Assembly: GCF_011769985.2 (NCBI RefSeq)
Contig: NZ_CP039734.2
Location: 2,170,001 to 2,234,000, forward strand
Reading direction: 5' to 3'
Origin: Sulfurospirillum diekertiae
Lineage (GTDB): Bacteria; Campylobacterota; Campylobacteria; Campylobacterales; Sulfurospirillaceae
Length of the DNA stretch: 64,000 nucleotides
A program made the translations under genes and the position numbers. Below the pieces are notes generated by a model, which had not been told where the DNA came from, ran no database searches, and worked only from the letters and a program-made list of their open reading frames with translations. Of this stretch, positions 63,894 through 64,000 are shown one piece after another (the stretch's first letter is position 1; each line of letters begins with the position of its first letter).

Positions 63894-64000
63894 ATGACGT
63901 TTGAAATCCTCAATAACTACTGCCTCAGCCACATAGGCGCAATCAAAGAGTACCCCTTCGATAACACGACTGCCGTTTACAAAGTTGGCGACAAGATTTT
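63894..64000 (+). CDS. MmcQ/YjbR-like protein (3' partial)
   Basis: The first 35 codons of a gene that leaves the window. The product starts MTFEILNNYCLSHIGAIKEY, followed by PFDNTTAVYKVGDKI, matching the MmcQ/YjbR double-wing protein family (E-Y-P-F then a V-Y-K-V-G-D strand). The family may bind DNA; function unproven. It begins one base after the tag stop codon, so the two share a transcript. Confidence 0.7.
   Translation, partial: MTFEILNNYCLSHIGAIKEYPFDNTTAVYKVGDKI

Overview
This 64 kb window looks like chromosomal DNA of a free-living Campylobacterota (epsilonproteobacterial) species, most likely Sulfurospirillum or a close relative. That placement is an inference from gene content: a single-chain pyruvate:flavodoxin oxidoreductase, an all-alpha dUTPase, LuxS, SstT, a CadF-like OmpA protein, an SQR-like flavoprotein and many chemoreceptors, in AT-rich dense coding DNA. 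I see no rRNA, tRNA, CRISPR, prophage or insertion sequence.

Layout. 1-8.0 kb: the end of a degenerate GGDEF/PilZ-like protein, a DEAD-box RNA helicase with a YaiI-family protein, an aldo/keto reductase with an MFS exporter and an AraC regulator, a metallo-hydrolase and a YkgJ protein. 8.3-21.1 kb: a phosphate island with pstS-pstC-pstA-pstB, two paralogous chemoreceptors flanking a LigB-type dioxygenase, a bifunctional acyltransferase resembling the ornithine-lipid synthase OlsF, then phoU and a PhoB/PhoR-like two-component pair. Ornithine lipids are a known phosphate-sparing response, so the island plausibly combines uptake, sensing and membrane remodelling. 21.2-30.7 kb: a YciA thioesterase, a DUF2157/GDYXXLXY membrane pair, a cupin/HxlR pair divergent from an NAD(P)H oxidoreductase, a CHASE4-like histidine kinase, and the queuosine precursor genes queE-queC and queD, with an SQR-like flavoprotein and a 49-residue small protein between them. 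30.7-38.5 kb: a phoH-lpxH-like-patatin-dUTPase operon, an AraC regulator and two MFS exporters. 38.5-44.2 kb: a complete RND efflux operon. 44.2-51.1 kb: bacteriohemerythrin, a rhodanese, a YhbP-like protein, SstT, LuxS, and a Na/Pi cotransporter overlapping two unknown genes. 51.1-64 kb: nifJ, a phosphoglycolate phosphatase, a DASS anion transporter, a DUF4197 protein, MscS, OmpA, a peptide-binding protein, a PEBP protein, an AraC regulator, tag and the start of a YjbR-like gene.

Two layers lie on top of the genes. First, the perfect 12-bp palindrome TTTACATGTAAA occurs 24 times exactly by hand count, and its 10-bp core about 35 times, where well under one copy is expected by chance. It lies in intergenic DNA and inside genes on both strands, and in genes it is nearly always read as Leu-His-Val-(Lys). 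Two copies are extended into 22-bp and 26-bp perfect palindromes. Second, a family of 80-150 bp elements built of two or more hairpins begins just after stop codons at five places, with paired base changes in the stems that suggest selection on RNA (or cruciform) structure. These two layers are the strongest candidates here for something undescribed.
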